This document shows, one piece after another, positions 40,868 through 48,603 of a DNA stretch of 64,000 nucleotides. This DNA comes from Chloroflexota bacterium. Lineage in GTDB: Bacteria > Chloroflexota > Dehalococcoidia > Dehalococcoidales > JACQON01. The translations under genes and the position numbers were made by a program. Location: the NCBI GenBank assembly GCA_016202545.1, contig JACQON010000018.1:1-64000 (forward strand). Reading direction: 5' to 3'. The stretch's first letter is position 1. The number at the start of each line of letters is the position of its first letter. Under the pieces are notes generated by a model, which ran no database searches, was not told the origin of the DNA, and saw only the letters and a list, made by a program, of their open reading frames with translations.

Positions 40868-42184
40868 ATGAGAGAGGTACTGAGCAAGATACTGAGGGGC
40901 CCGAGATATGCTTGCTCCCTGGGGGGAGCCATGACCACGATTCTAGCCATCAACAGGGGCGTCCCCCTGGTGCATTCATCGCCCGGCTGTGGCTATAACC
41001 TTACCCTGGGGCAGGTCATCGCCAGCGGCTACCAGGGTCAGGGGTATACCGGGGGCGCCTGCATCCCATCAACCAGGTTCACGGCCAAACAGGTGGTCTA
41101 CGGAGGCGAGGACCGGCTCAGACAGCAGCTCAAGGCGACCCTTGACTGGGTCGACAGCGATTTTGTGGCCATATTGACCGGCTGTACCGCCGACCTCATC
41201 GGGGATGACATAGCCGCCATAGCCGGGGAGTTCAATAACGGAGGAGTGCCCGTTTTCCACTTCACCACCGGGGGGTTCAAAGGTAACTCCTTCCGGGGCC
41301 ATGAGATAGTCCTGGAGGGGTTGGCCAGCCAGTTGATGAAGGAGTCAGCCAGGAGAGAAAAGGGGCAGGTAAACGTCTTTGGCGTTGTCCCGTACCAGGA
41401 TATCTTCTGGAGAGGCGACCTGGCAGAGATAAGACGGCTACTGGAAAAGCTGGGGCTGAAGCCCAACATGATGTTCGGGCACAAGGTCTTCGGCCTGGAG
41501 TCATGGCGCAAAGCGCCGGAAGCCGAGCTTAATCTGCTGCTATCCCCATGGGTGGGAATGGGATTTGTCAAGGAGTTTGAACAAAGGCTCGGAGTGCCTT
41601 ATCTTGTCGTCCCTGAGCTTCCGGTAGGGCCTACTGCGACCAGCGCGCTGCTGAGAAAGGTCGGTGAGAAGCTGAATATCGACAGGGAGCTAGTGGAGAA
41701 GGTGGTAGCCGAGGAGGAGAAGGAAGCATACTACTACCTGGATGACGCCTCAGACTTATACATAGATTTCGGATGGCATTTTAATTTTGCCGTAATCAGT
41801 GACAGCAACCTCGCCATTGGAATAACTAAGTTCCTGACCAATGATATGGGCTATGTGCCCCATCTGGTTGTCATAACTGACGACCCTCCCGACAAATATC
41901 GGGAAGCTATCGTAAACGAGCTTTCCAGCCTCAATCATGGTTTGAAGCCCCAGGTTGTCTTCGAAAGCAATTCAGACTCAATCTGGGAGATAGTAGGGAA
42001 AACCGAGGCAGATGTAATACTGGGTAGCTCTCTTGACCGACCGGTAGCCCAGCAGCTTTCCGCGTCTCACGTGTGCATCAGCCGCCCGGCAGTGGAGAGG
42101 CTGATTACCAATAACACGCTGTGCGGATACAGGGGCGGTCTTGAGCTATTAGCGGAAATAGTGACGGCTGCGTTTCGCGCTTAG
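40868..42184 (+). CDS. NifK-like nitrogenase beta-subunit homologue
   Basis: A 438-residue partner of the NifD-like protein. P-cluster-type cysteines Cys16 (RYACSLGGA), Cys41 (SSPGCGYN) and Cys106 (LTGCTADLIGDDI) match the three in NifK, and the segment TTGGFKGNSFRGHE near 136-149 matches the region holding Ser188. With the D-like subunit this gives six potential P-cluster ligands. It is shorter than NifK (about 520), lacking the N-terminal extension, as in NifN, BchB and other nitrogenase-like beta subunits. Starts 15 bases after the D-like gene with GAGGG before the ATG. Last gene of the operon. Confidence 0.88.
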   Translation: MREVLSKILRGPRYACSLGGAMTTILAINRGVPLVHSSPGCGYNLTLGQVIASGYQGQGYTGGACIPSTRFTAKQVVYGGEDRLRQQLKATLDWVDSDFVAILTGCTADLIGDDIAAIAGEFNNGGVPVFHFTTGGFKGNSFRGHEIVLEGLASQLMKESARREKGQVNVFGVVPYQDIFWRGDLAEIRRLLEKLGLKPNMMFGHKVFGLESWRKAPEAELNLLLSPWVGMGFVKEFEQRLGVPYLVVPELPVGPTATSALLRKVGEKLNIDRELVEKVVAEEEKEAYYYLDDASDLYIDFGWHFNFAVISDSNLAIGITKFLTNDMGYVPHLVVITDDPPDKYREAIVNELSSLNHGLKPQVVFESNSDSIWEIVGKTEADVILGSSLDRPVAQQLSASHVCISRPAVERLITNNTLCGYRGGLELLAEIVTAAFRA

Positions 42185-42219
42185 GCGGAAATAATGCGGC
42201 CACAGCTCGTCCCGGGAAG

Positions 42220-43119
42220 CTACTTAAGAGCCAGGGTCCGGGATAGGTCATGATTTATCAGCCCCACGGCATCGGCCCGGCACTGCCGGCAATGCCGCAT
42301 CTGCTTGATGATATCGGCACAGGCATCCTGCACCTGCTTCCGGTGGGCCGGGCTGGGAGGGCTCAGATGGGCGAACTCGCCCTGCGGAATCAGGGGCATG
42401 ATGTTTTGCATGTAGGCCCCCAGCTCTCTAGCCTTCTTAGCGACCTCAATGAGATGTTCATCATTTAGCGATGGAATCATTACCGAATTCACCTTGACTA
42501 CGATACCCCTGTCTACGGCGCCCTTTATGCCGGCTATCTGCCTGGAGAGCAGCAATCCGGCTGCCTCCACGCCTCGAAGGTACTTGCCCCGGTAGCGCAC
42601 CCAGCGGTAGATATGTTTCCCGATGGCGGGGTCCACAGCGCTCATCGTCACGGTGATGGTGGATACCCCCAGGCTGGATAGCGAGTCCAGCCTTTCAGGA
42701 AGCAGCAGCCCGTTGGTGCTCATGCAGAACTGCAGGTAGGGGAAGCTCTCCCTGAGCAGCCGGAAGGTGCTGAAGGTCTCTTCATTGGCCAAAGGGTCAC
42801 CCGGGCCGGCAACAGCGGCCACTTCGATATTGGGGAACCTCGCTATCGCCTCTCTCACCCTGTCAAGGGCCTCAATCGAGGTCAAGACCCGGCTGGTTAC
42901 GCCGGGCAGGGTCTCATGGACGCAATCGTAGCGCCTGACGCAGTAGCCGCACTTTATGTTGCATCTGGGGGCCACCGGCAGGTGAATGCGTCCCAGCTTG
43001 TGTCTGGCCGCTTCGTTGAAGCAGGGGTGTCTTTTAATTTTCCTGAGATGCTCAGGGTCTATGTACTCCTCTGCATCTGGGGCCTGTGTAAATTCTGCGG
43101 AATATGCTTCGTCTTTCAT
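42220..43119 (-). CDS. NifB-like radical SAM cofactor maturase (compact, no NifX domain)
   Basis: A 299-residue radical SAM enzyme with the full NifB signature. HPCF with Cys33 (K1-cluster ligand), the SAM-cluster motif CX3CX2C at Cys53, Cys57 and Cys60, CVRRYDC with Cys66, GPGDPLAN near 104 and the C-terminal CRQCRADAVGL with Cys277 and Cys280. NifB fuses two 4Fe-4S units with carbide to give NifB-co, the precursor of all nitrogenase cofactors. It ends before the NifX-like domain of longer NifB. Convergent with the K-like gene (35-base gap). Its presence beside H-D-K, with no E or N scaffold, implies direct delivery of a NifB-derived cluster to the D-like subunit. Confidence 0.9.
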   Translation of the reverse strand: MKDEAYSAEFTQAPDAEEYIDPEHLRKIKRHPCFNEAARHKLGRIHLPVAPRCNIKCGYCVRRYDCVHETLPGVTSRVLTSIEALDRVREAIARFPNIEVAAVAGPGDPLANEETFSTFRLLRESFPYLQFCMSTNGLLLPERLDSLSSLGVSTITVTMSAVDPAIGKHIYRWVRYRGKYLRGVEAAGLLLSRQIAGIKGAVDRGIVVKVNSVMIPSLNDEHLIEVAKKARELGAYMQNIMPLIPQGEFAHLSPPSPAHRKQVQDACADIIKQMRHCRQCRADAVGLINHDLSRTLALK

Positions 43120-43431
43120 AGAAGATGCTCGCGATATGATTTCTCATCTTAATTAGTTGCGGGGGCACCTGTCAAATAGTTGTGCTCGTTCAAGTGATTA
43201 GTGACACTTTCTATTCACCTCACCCCCTTAAATCCCCCTCTCCTCTCAAGGAGAGGGGGAAGAAAATAGAAAGAAGGGGGCCATGCCCCCTTCTTTAAAA
43301 ACATTTCCCCTTCCCCTGATTTTAGGGGAAGGGGATTAAGGGGATAGGGTCACAACATTTGAGGAAGAGAGACAGAAAGAAAGATAGTATAACTGTTACT
43401 AATCTATCTGAACTAGCTCAAATAGTGGGGA
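43120..43431. repeat. Intergenic region with three-hairpin repeat copy C
   Basis: Copy C lies at 43220-43347. Hairpin 1 is CCCCCTCTCCT (43234-43244) with AGGAGAGGGGG (43249-43259). Hairpin 2 is AAAGAAGGGGGC (43270-43281) with GCCCCCTTCTTT (43285-43296). Hairpin 3 is CCCCTTCCCCT with AGGGGAAGGGG near 43306-43333. The tail differs from A, B and D (ends GGATTAAGGGGATAGGG). It could terminate transcripts entering from the far side. No gene is supported. Confidence 0.75.
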
Positions 43432-43605
43432 CTAGCTGAACCTGAATACCCGCAGCGCCACTATCGATGTCGCTACAATCCATATCGGTACGACTATGGC
43501 GCTGGCAAAGGCGTTAGCTGCCTCGACCCTCTTGGCTATTGCGCCGATGATGAACCCCAGGTTAAGGAAGATGATATTGGCAAAAATAACCAGGATAAAA
43601 TAATT
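43432..43605 (-). pseudogene. ABC-2-type permease C-terminal remnant
   Basis: An open frame of 57 codons without a start reads a last-two-helix permease end: FILVIFANIIFLNLGFIIGAIAK, then RVEAANAFASAIVVPIWIVATSI, ending ALRVFRFS. The pattern NLGFxIGAxAKxxEAAxAxAxxIxxP and a terminal ALRVFRx are what I recall from ABC-2 drug or polysaccharide exporters. A stop codon lies immediately upstream in frame, and the middle appears deleted. Apparently a decayed gene. Confidence 0.55.
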
Positions 43606-43713
43606 TTACATAATAATCTGACCCTTGTGGTACTGTGATATAATGGTGACATGGAAAATTTGAGCCTGGCTTTCAATACAGGCCTTTTCTGTCGGCATAA
43701 GGAGCCGAAATAG

Positions 43714-44628
43714 ATGGAAATACAGGGGCTGGTATTCGCCCTTCTTGCCGCCATGGCCTATGCCGCGGCGGTTGTCTTTGTCAGGAGGGGAACGCATCAC
43801 GCCGGGGAAGCCACCACCGCCGTCACCATCAGCGTCTTTGTCGGCGTTATCTTTTTCTCCATAACCACTTCAATCAGCGGAGAATGGGGCGCGCTGTTAT
43901 CACTCTCCTGGCGACAGGTCCTGCTGCTGTCCGCGGCTGGCATCGTTCACTTTGTCGCCGGTCGGCTCACCGGCTTTGCCGCTTACCGGCTAATAGGAGC
44001 GAACAAAGCCAGCCCATTTACGCTGACCACTCCCTTCTATACCCTCATTCTGGGCATAGTTTTCTTGAACGAGTCCCTTACCGTTTACCTCATCATCGGG
44101 ATTGTGTGTATCTTTATCGGGGCTTTGCTGGTGAGCACGGAAAGAAAGAGTGTAGCCGCCGGGGAAACGACGGGGCGGTTCTCTGGAATAGAGGCTAAGG
44201 GCATCATTTACGCACTGGGAGCCGCCCTTTTCTGGGGGATATCCCCGATATTGATAAGGCCGGTGATGAGGGAATTCGGCTCCGCTTCTGCCGCAGCTCT
44301 GGTCTCCTACATTGCCGCCTCTATCGTCATGGCCGGCTACCTTCTTGCCAATAGCAACCACAGGAAGCAGCTAAGCCGCTTGGGCTTTTCCGCCACGCTG
44401 CTATCTCTCATTGCCGGAGGACTGGGTAATTCCCTGGCCCACCTGTTCAATTTTACCGCCCTCAGCTACGGCGCCGCCAGCGTGGTGACGCCGATTATCA
44501 GCACCAACGTTCTTCTTACTTTGCTGTTCTCCTTTCTGCTTAACCGCAATATTGAACTATTCACCCCGAAAGTCGTCATAGGGATGGTGGCTACCGTGGC
44601 CGGCGCTTTCCTCATCTCATACTTCTAG
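43714..44628 (+). CDS. EamA-family DMT transporter, tandem copy 1
   Basis: A 304-residue drug/metabolite exporter with ten hydrophobic helices arranged as two EamA repeats (about 1-140 and 155-304), each ending in a conserved NESL/NRNIELFT-type loop. Its sequence is clearly paralogous to the following gene: shared GLVFALL, AGRLxGFxAYRLIGANK, FLNExLT, STERKS, AALFWGISPILIR and SFLLNRxIELFT. Start ATG 43714 has a weak ribosome site (AAGGAGCC). Exported solute unknown. A TATAAT at about 43640 may be its -10. Confidence 0.88.
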   Translation: MEIQGLVFALLAAMAYAAAVVFVRRGTHHAGEATTAVTISVFVGVIFFSITTSISGEWGALLSLSWRQVLLLSAAGIVHFVAGRLTGFAAYRLIGANKASPFTLTTPFYTLILGIVFLNESLTVYLIIGIVCIFIGALLVSTERKSVAAGETTGRFSGIEAKGIIYALGAALFWGISPILIRPVMREFGSASAAALVSYIAASIVMAGYLLANSNHRKQLSRLGFSATLLSLIAGGLGNSLAHLFNFTALSYGAASVVTPIISTNVLLTLLFSFLLNRNIELFTPKVVIGMVATVAGAFLISYF

Positions 44629-44959
44629 TCCCGGGCTATTATCCCCAAAATAGCGCTGTCACATCAAAATCCAGGCCATTGAAAGTCCTTCCGGGTGGGT
44701 CTATACCTCCCGGAGGACGACAGGGGCTAATTCAGGGCACTTTTTACCATTTTCAGGCCTTTAATGCGGTAACTCCCCCTCTTTACACCTCCTTTCCTCA
44801 CTAAGGGAAGGAGGCCAGGGGTTCACCCTGAAGGGGATAGGTTACTAAATGACATTATATTAACCTCTTTGACACTTGCTGGCTGTCATTGTATCATTAT
44901 TCAGTTATGCGCCAAGCATCTGTCAGAACCGCTGTCTCAAACCAGCGAAGGCGATATTA
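44629..44959. repeat. Intergenic region with a partial three-hairpin repeat (copy E)
   Basis: 44771-44841 carries only the third hairpin, CCTCCTTTCC with GGGAAGGAGG, and the tail AGGGGTTCACCCTGAAGGGGA. The remainder holds a small inverted repeat CCGGGTGGG...CCTCCCGGAGG near 44690-44720. No gene is supported. Confidence 0.6.
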
Positions 44960-45868
44960 GTGGACAAGGGACTAGTTTTTGCCCTTCTTGGAGCAGCAGC
45001 CTTCGCTGGAAGCACCGTCTTTATCAGAAGAGGGGTAGCCTGGACGGGGGAGTCTTTCACAGCAGTAGCAATCAGCATATTTCTGGGAGTGCCCTTTTTC
45101 GCAGTGGCCACCTCCATTGCCGGGGAGTGGCATAAACTCTGGTCCATCTCCGGGCAGGGCTTTATATTACTTGCAACAGCCGGCATAATACACTTTATCG
45201 CCGGGCGACTCTTAGGCTTCAATGCTTACCGCCTGATAGGGGCCAATAAGTCAACTGCTCTATTGCGCAGCGGGCCCCTTTATACCGTGGTCGTCGGGGT
45301 CGCTTTTTTGAATGAGCCGCTCACTTCTTCTCTGATAATAGGCGTGTTGTGCATTTCCGCCGGAGCCACATTAATTAGCACGGAAAGAAAAAGCATAGGC
45401 GAAGAAAGACAGGGCGGTTGGCTTTCGAGGAGAGAAATCAGAGGGCTTTTCTCTGCGCTGGGGGCAGCCGTCTTCTGGGGAATATCTCCCATCCTAATCA
45501 GGATAGTGGCCGAGGATTTGAATGCTCCATCCGTTTCCGCTTTGGTCTCCTATGTCGCCGCCAGCATAGTTATGGCCGTCTTTTTTATCGGCAGGCAATA
45601 TAGAAATCAACTCGGTCAACTCCGCCTGCCCAGCGCTATAGCCTGGCTGGTCATCGGCGGAGCACTTGTCTCAGTCGCTCACTTTTTCAACTATTCTGCC
45701 CTCGGTCATAGTCCAGCCAGCATAGTGGCGCCCATCATGAGCACCAGCGTTCTTTTCACCTTCCTGTTCTCCTTCCTGCTTAACCGCGATATTGAGCTGT
45801 TCACTGTGAAAGTCATCATAGGGATGCTGGCCACCATAGTCGGCACTTTCTTTCTTTTCTACTTTTAG
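44960..45868 (+). CDS. EamA-family DMT transporter, tandem copy 2
   Basis: A 302-residue two-repeat DMT exporter, paralogue of the gene just upstream. I start at GTG 44960 (MDKGLVFALLGAAAF), which aligns with the first residues of copy 1 (MEIQGLVFALLAAMA) and has GAAGG about 9 bases upstream; an ATG at 44876 would add 28 non-aligning residues. Ten helices, with the paired motifs AGRLLGFNAYRLIGANK near 90-106 and AAVFWGISPILIRIV near 172-186. Tandem duplication with divergence suggests related but not identical substrates, or a heterodimer; neither is proven. Confidence 0.85.
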   Translation: MDKGLVFALLGAAAFAGSTVFIRRGVAWTGESFTAVAISIFLGVPFFAVATSIAGEWHKLWSISGQGFILLATAGIIHFIAGRLLGFNAYRLIGANKSTALLRSGPLYTVVVGVAFLNEPLTSSLIIGVLCISAGATLISTERKSIGEERQGGWLSRREIRGLFSALGAAVFWGISPILIRIVAEDLNAPSVSALVSYVAASIVMAVFFIGRQYRNQLGQLRLPSAIAWLVIGGALVSVAHFFNYSALGHSPASIVAPIMSTSVLFTFLFSFLLNRDIELFTVKVIIGMLATIVGTFFLFYF

Positions 45869-45883
45869 TCCACTGCAAATAGC

Positions 45884-45960
45884 GGACCTCTCCCTTTAGT
45901 AAAGGGAGATTGAGAGGGATTTGAAATCCCCCTTAGTCCCCCTTTGCCAAAGGGGGAAGA
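45884..45960. repeat. CTCCCTTT/AAAGGGAG hairpin repeat
   Basis: Two adjacent hairpins, CTCCCTTTAGTAAAGGGAG and TCCCCCTTTGCCAAAGGGGGA, separated by GATTTGAAATC, itself a palindrome. Related to the AAAAAGGGGATTAAGGGGGATTT block near 3546. Located right after the DMT pair and may act as a transcription barrier. Confidence 0.55.
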
Positions 45961-46030
45961 AAACACCCCTTGAGAAAGGATAGGCTATAAGTTGACATAA
46001 TACCCAGCACAAATATGGTATAATGACGGT

Positions 46031-46669
46031 ATGAAACGCGGTATGAAGGTGTTAATCGAACATTATAAGGCTAAGGAATACTGGTTTATAAAATACATAA
46101 CCTGGGGTGTCATTGGCATTGTTTGTTTCGCAATACTGGTGCACATTCTAAAGGAAGTTGGTTTTATCCCTGCTCAAAAAGTATTCGATTTTCTTAATCA
46201 GTGGGCAGTAGCTCTCGGTGCTGCTGTCACGCTGCTGCTCGCGATGGCAGCATTCCTGACTATTATGGACAACCGTTATGCCAGAACGGTAGACAGAAAA
46301 GAACGCTTGTTAAATGAGATTATTGAGTGGGCTTTCGGCATTGAAAAAGCAGCGACCCTTCGGCGAAAACGGGAAAGAGATGAATTATGGGATGCTAAAC
46401 AGAAGTACTTATCTTCAAAAGCAATGAGTGATTACATTAAGACTGTAGTCTCTTCTTGTTTTAATGTTCTTTTAAATGAATTGGAACCTGTCATTTCTCA
46501 GCTAGAGGAGACGATAAAAGCTACCGAGGAAGCACTTAGCGCCCAAAAGCCAGGCAGTAGTAAACCAAATACCGATAATCTAGTACCACAAGAGAAAGTA
46601 TTAAGAAAACAAATTGTAGCTTTAACCATAGAAATTGCTAGACTAAAAGCTAAAAACGTATCAACATAA
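46031..46669 (+). CDS. Hypothetical membrane-anchored coiled-coil protein
   Basis: A 212-residue protein not recognised by family. Residues 23-41 and 55-75 are hydrophobic helices (ITWGVIGIVCFAILVHIL and WAVALGAAVTLLLAMAAFLTIM). The rest is charged and mostly helical, with coiled-coil character at 85-125 and 150-212 separated by a flexible KPGSSKPNTDN segment. So it is a small membrane protein with a long cytosolic coiled coil. Base composition is AT-richer than neighbours. TATAAT at 46019-46024 ends six bases before the ATG at 46031, suggesting a leaderless transcript; ATG 46046 is an alternative start. Confidence 0.65.
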   Translation: MKRGMKVLIEHYKAKEYWFIKYITWGVIGIVCFAILVHILKEVGFIPAQKVFDFLNQWAVALGAAVTLLLAMAAFLTIMDNRYARTVDRKERLLNEIIEWAFGIEKAATLRRKRERDELWDAKQKYLSSKAMSDYIKTVVSSCFNVLLNELEPVISQLEETIKATEEALSAQKPGSSKPNTDNLVPQEKVLRKQIVALTIEIARLKAKNVST

Positions 46670-47070
46670 ACACCTCTCTCATTGTTTCCAGAATCGTCTG
46701 TTATACCAATGTCAAAACTATAAAAAACTGGGGCGCACAATATATGTTATGTAAGATGAGCTTGTAATCTTCTCCCCGTTTTCGCTGAGTTTTGAAACAA
46801 AGCTTTCGGCAAAGCAAGGATTTTCTTAAAGTGATAACTTTCCCACCAGCCAGTCCATAGATTAAGAGGCATGGCCGGGGTTGACAGCGGCACGAAGTGG
46901 CATTATTATTTGTAGTAACCGTTTATAGCAATGCTTACGATATCTTCGGGCAGGACAGCAAAGGCGTCTGGTCTATCCCCCGCAAGGGCATGGAGGTTTA
47001 TATTTAACTCGGTCAGGCAGGCCTCTATTTCAGGTTAGGGCACTAAAATAAGCACGGGAAAGGATGGAAC
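46670..47070. other. Intergenic region, nothing recognisable
   Basis: No gene is supported in these 401 bases. A 30-codon open stretch ends at about 47008 (reads ...YSNAYDIFGQDSKG...) and could be the tail of a lost gene, but it matches no family I know. Confidence 0.4.
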
Positions 47071-48519
47071 ATGATAAAGGACAACCGGGAGTACATACAG
47101 GTTCTGGAGAAGGAGGGGCAGCTTAAGCGGGTCAAGGCCGAGGTGGACTGGGAACTTGAGCTGGGGGCGGTATCCAGGAAAAGCATAGACGAGCATGGCC
47201 CGGCCCTGCTCTTCGAGAACATCAAAGGCTACCCCCGGGGTTTCCCCGTCTTTGCCAACATCATGACCGCAGCCAAGCCGGTGCTTCAAGCGAGGATTGC
47301 CCTGGCGCTCAGTATGCCCAAGGACTCGCATCCCCTGGAAATCGTGGATGAGTACGCCAGGCGCGCCGCCGGGAAACCGGTAAAGCCCAGGATAGTGAAG
47401 ACCGGCCCCTGCAAGGAGAACATACTTAAGGGCAAGGACATTGACCTGTTCATGTTCCCCACGCCGCGCATACATGGAATCGACGGCGGCAGATATATAG
47501 GCACCTGGCACGCTGATATCACCAAGGACCCCGCCTCAGACTGGGTCAACTGGGGCATGTACCGCCATGTTATCCACGACAAGAAGAGGCTCGGCACCTA
47601 TATGTCCTACACCAGCCACGGCATGTCCCATTTCTTCAAAAATGAGGCAGAGGGCAAGGATACGCCTACCGCCATAGCCATCGGCGCCGACCCCATATCC
47701 ACCCTGGTCAGTACCACTGACCTGCCGGCCGGGATAAGCGAGGTAGAGGTGGCCGGTGCTATAGGCGGCGAACCCATCGAGATGGTCAAGTGCGAGACCG
47801 TAGACCTGTATGTGCCGGCGACATCGGAAATAGTCATCGAAGGCTTCATCAGGGCCAGGGAGATGATGGAAGAGGGGCCGTTTGGAGAGTATACCGGCTA
47901 TAGCGCTGGCGGCCGTCTGCCCCGCCCGTACATAGATGTCACCTGCGTTACCTTCAGGAATAACCCGATACTTACCATAACCAACATGGGCAAGCCCTAC
48001 GAAGAGTACAACACCATAACCAGCATCACCACCAGCGCCCAGATTGCCAATGAGCTGCGGGCCCGGGCGATTCCGTTCAAATCAGTCTATTCTCCGGTCC
48101 ACTTCGCCGGTATCGTAATCTCGGCCAAGATGCAGTACCCGGGATTCGCTCAAACCCTCGCCTCGGCGGTGTGGTCGTCCCGGGCCGGAGCCTGGGGCAC
48201 TTACGTCATACTGGTTGGCGACGATATCGACCCCAGCAACATAGAAGACGTGATGTGGTGCCTGACCACCAGGATGCACCCGAAGAACGGCCTGGTGGTC
48301 GTGCCCAATGCGCCTCTGGATGCGCTGGCGGCCTATCTAGCCCCGGTCGAGAGAAGAGGCACAGATTACTTCACCGGCTACCACGTGCTGTTCAACGCTA
48401 CCTTCCCCATGGAGTGGCCCAAGGAAGAGACGCCGGTCATAATGGACTGGGAGCACGGCTGGCCGGCTGATGTAAGGCAGAAAGTCCTCTCCAAATGGAA
48501 GGAATATGGCATTAGCTAG
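47071..48519 (+). CDS. UbiD-family (prenylated-FMN) decarboxylase
   Basis: A 482-residue UbiD-type decarboxylase or carboxylase acting on aromatic or alpha,beta-unsaturated acids with the prenylated-FMN cofactor. Family features: N-terminal IQVLEKEGQLKRVKAEVD, the PTPRIHGIDGGRYIGTWHADITKDPASDWVNWGMYR block near 130-165 (cofactor and Mn/K site), SHGMSHFF near 181 and GPFGEYTGYSAGGRLPRPYIDVT near 268. Catalytic Glu-Arg-Glu residues are expected but not assigned with certainty. No ubiX flavin prenyltransferase is in the window. Anaerobic aromatic degradation is one possible context. Confidence 0.9.
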   Translation: MIKDNREYIQVLEKEGQLKRVKAEVDWELELGAVSRKSIDEHGPALLFENIKGYPRGFPVFANIMTAAKPVLQARIALALSMPKDSHPLEIVDEYARRAAGKPVKPRIVKTGPCKENILKGKDIDLFMFPTPRIHGIDGGRYIGTWHADITKDPASDWVNWGMYRHVIHDKKRLGTYMSYTSHGMSHFFKNEAEGKDTPTAIAIGADPISTLVSTTDLPAGISEVEVAGAIGGEPIEMVKCETVDLYVPATSEIVIEGFIRAREMMEEGPFGEYTGYSAGGRLPRPYIDVTCVTFRNNPILTITNMGKPYEEYNTITSITTSAQIANELRARAIPFKSVYSPVHFAGIVISAKMQYPGFAQTLASAVWSSRAGAWGTYVILVGDDIDPSNIEDVMWCLTTRMHPKNGLVVVPNAPLDALAAYLAPVERRGTDYFTGYHVLFNATFPMEWPKEETPVIMDWEHGWPADVRQKVLSKWKEYGIS

Positions 48520-48603
48520 AAAGCACTCCCTGGCTCCGTCGAAGGATGTAGCCGGAGCAGGTCGGCCAACGGCTCGACTGGCCAGGGTTTTCGGGACGGC
48601 GGT

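Noticed and set aside
38439-42184. A true molybdenum nitrogenase (nifHDK)
   Set aside because: The D-like subunit lacks His at the 442 position, the K-like subunit is short, and no nifE, nifN, nifV or NifA-type promoter is seen.
38439-42184. Chlorophyllide or protochlorophyllide reductase (BchLNB)
   Set aside because: No other bacteriochlorophyll genes; a NifB-like maturase is adjacent, which those enzymes do not use; the cofactor-ligand-type Cys269 is retained.
45992-46024. TTGACA 45992 with TATAAT 46019 as the promoter for the gene at 46031
   Set aside because: The spacer is 21 bases, too long for a normal sigma-70 promoter; only the -10 is kept as a candidate.
46920-47008. A 30-codon frame (YSNAYDIFGQDSKG...) as a hydrolase remnant
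   Set aside because: Some resemblance to a metallo-beta-lactamase start was considered, but no conserved metal-ligand motif is present.
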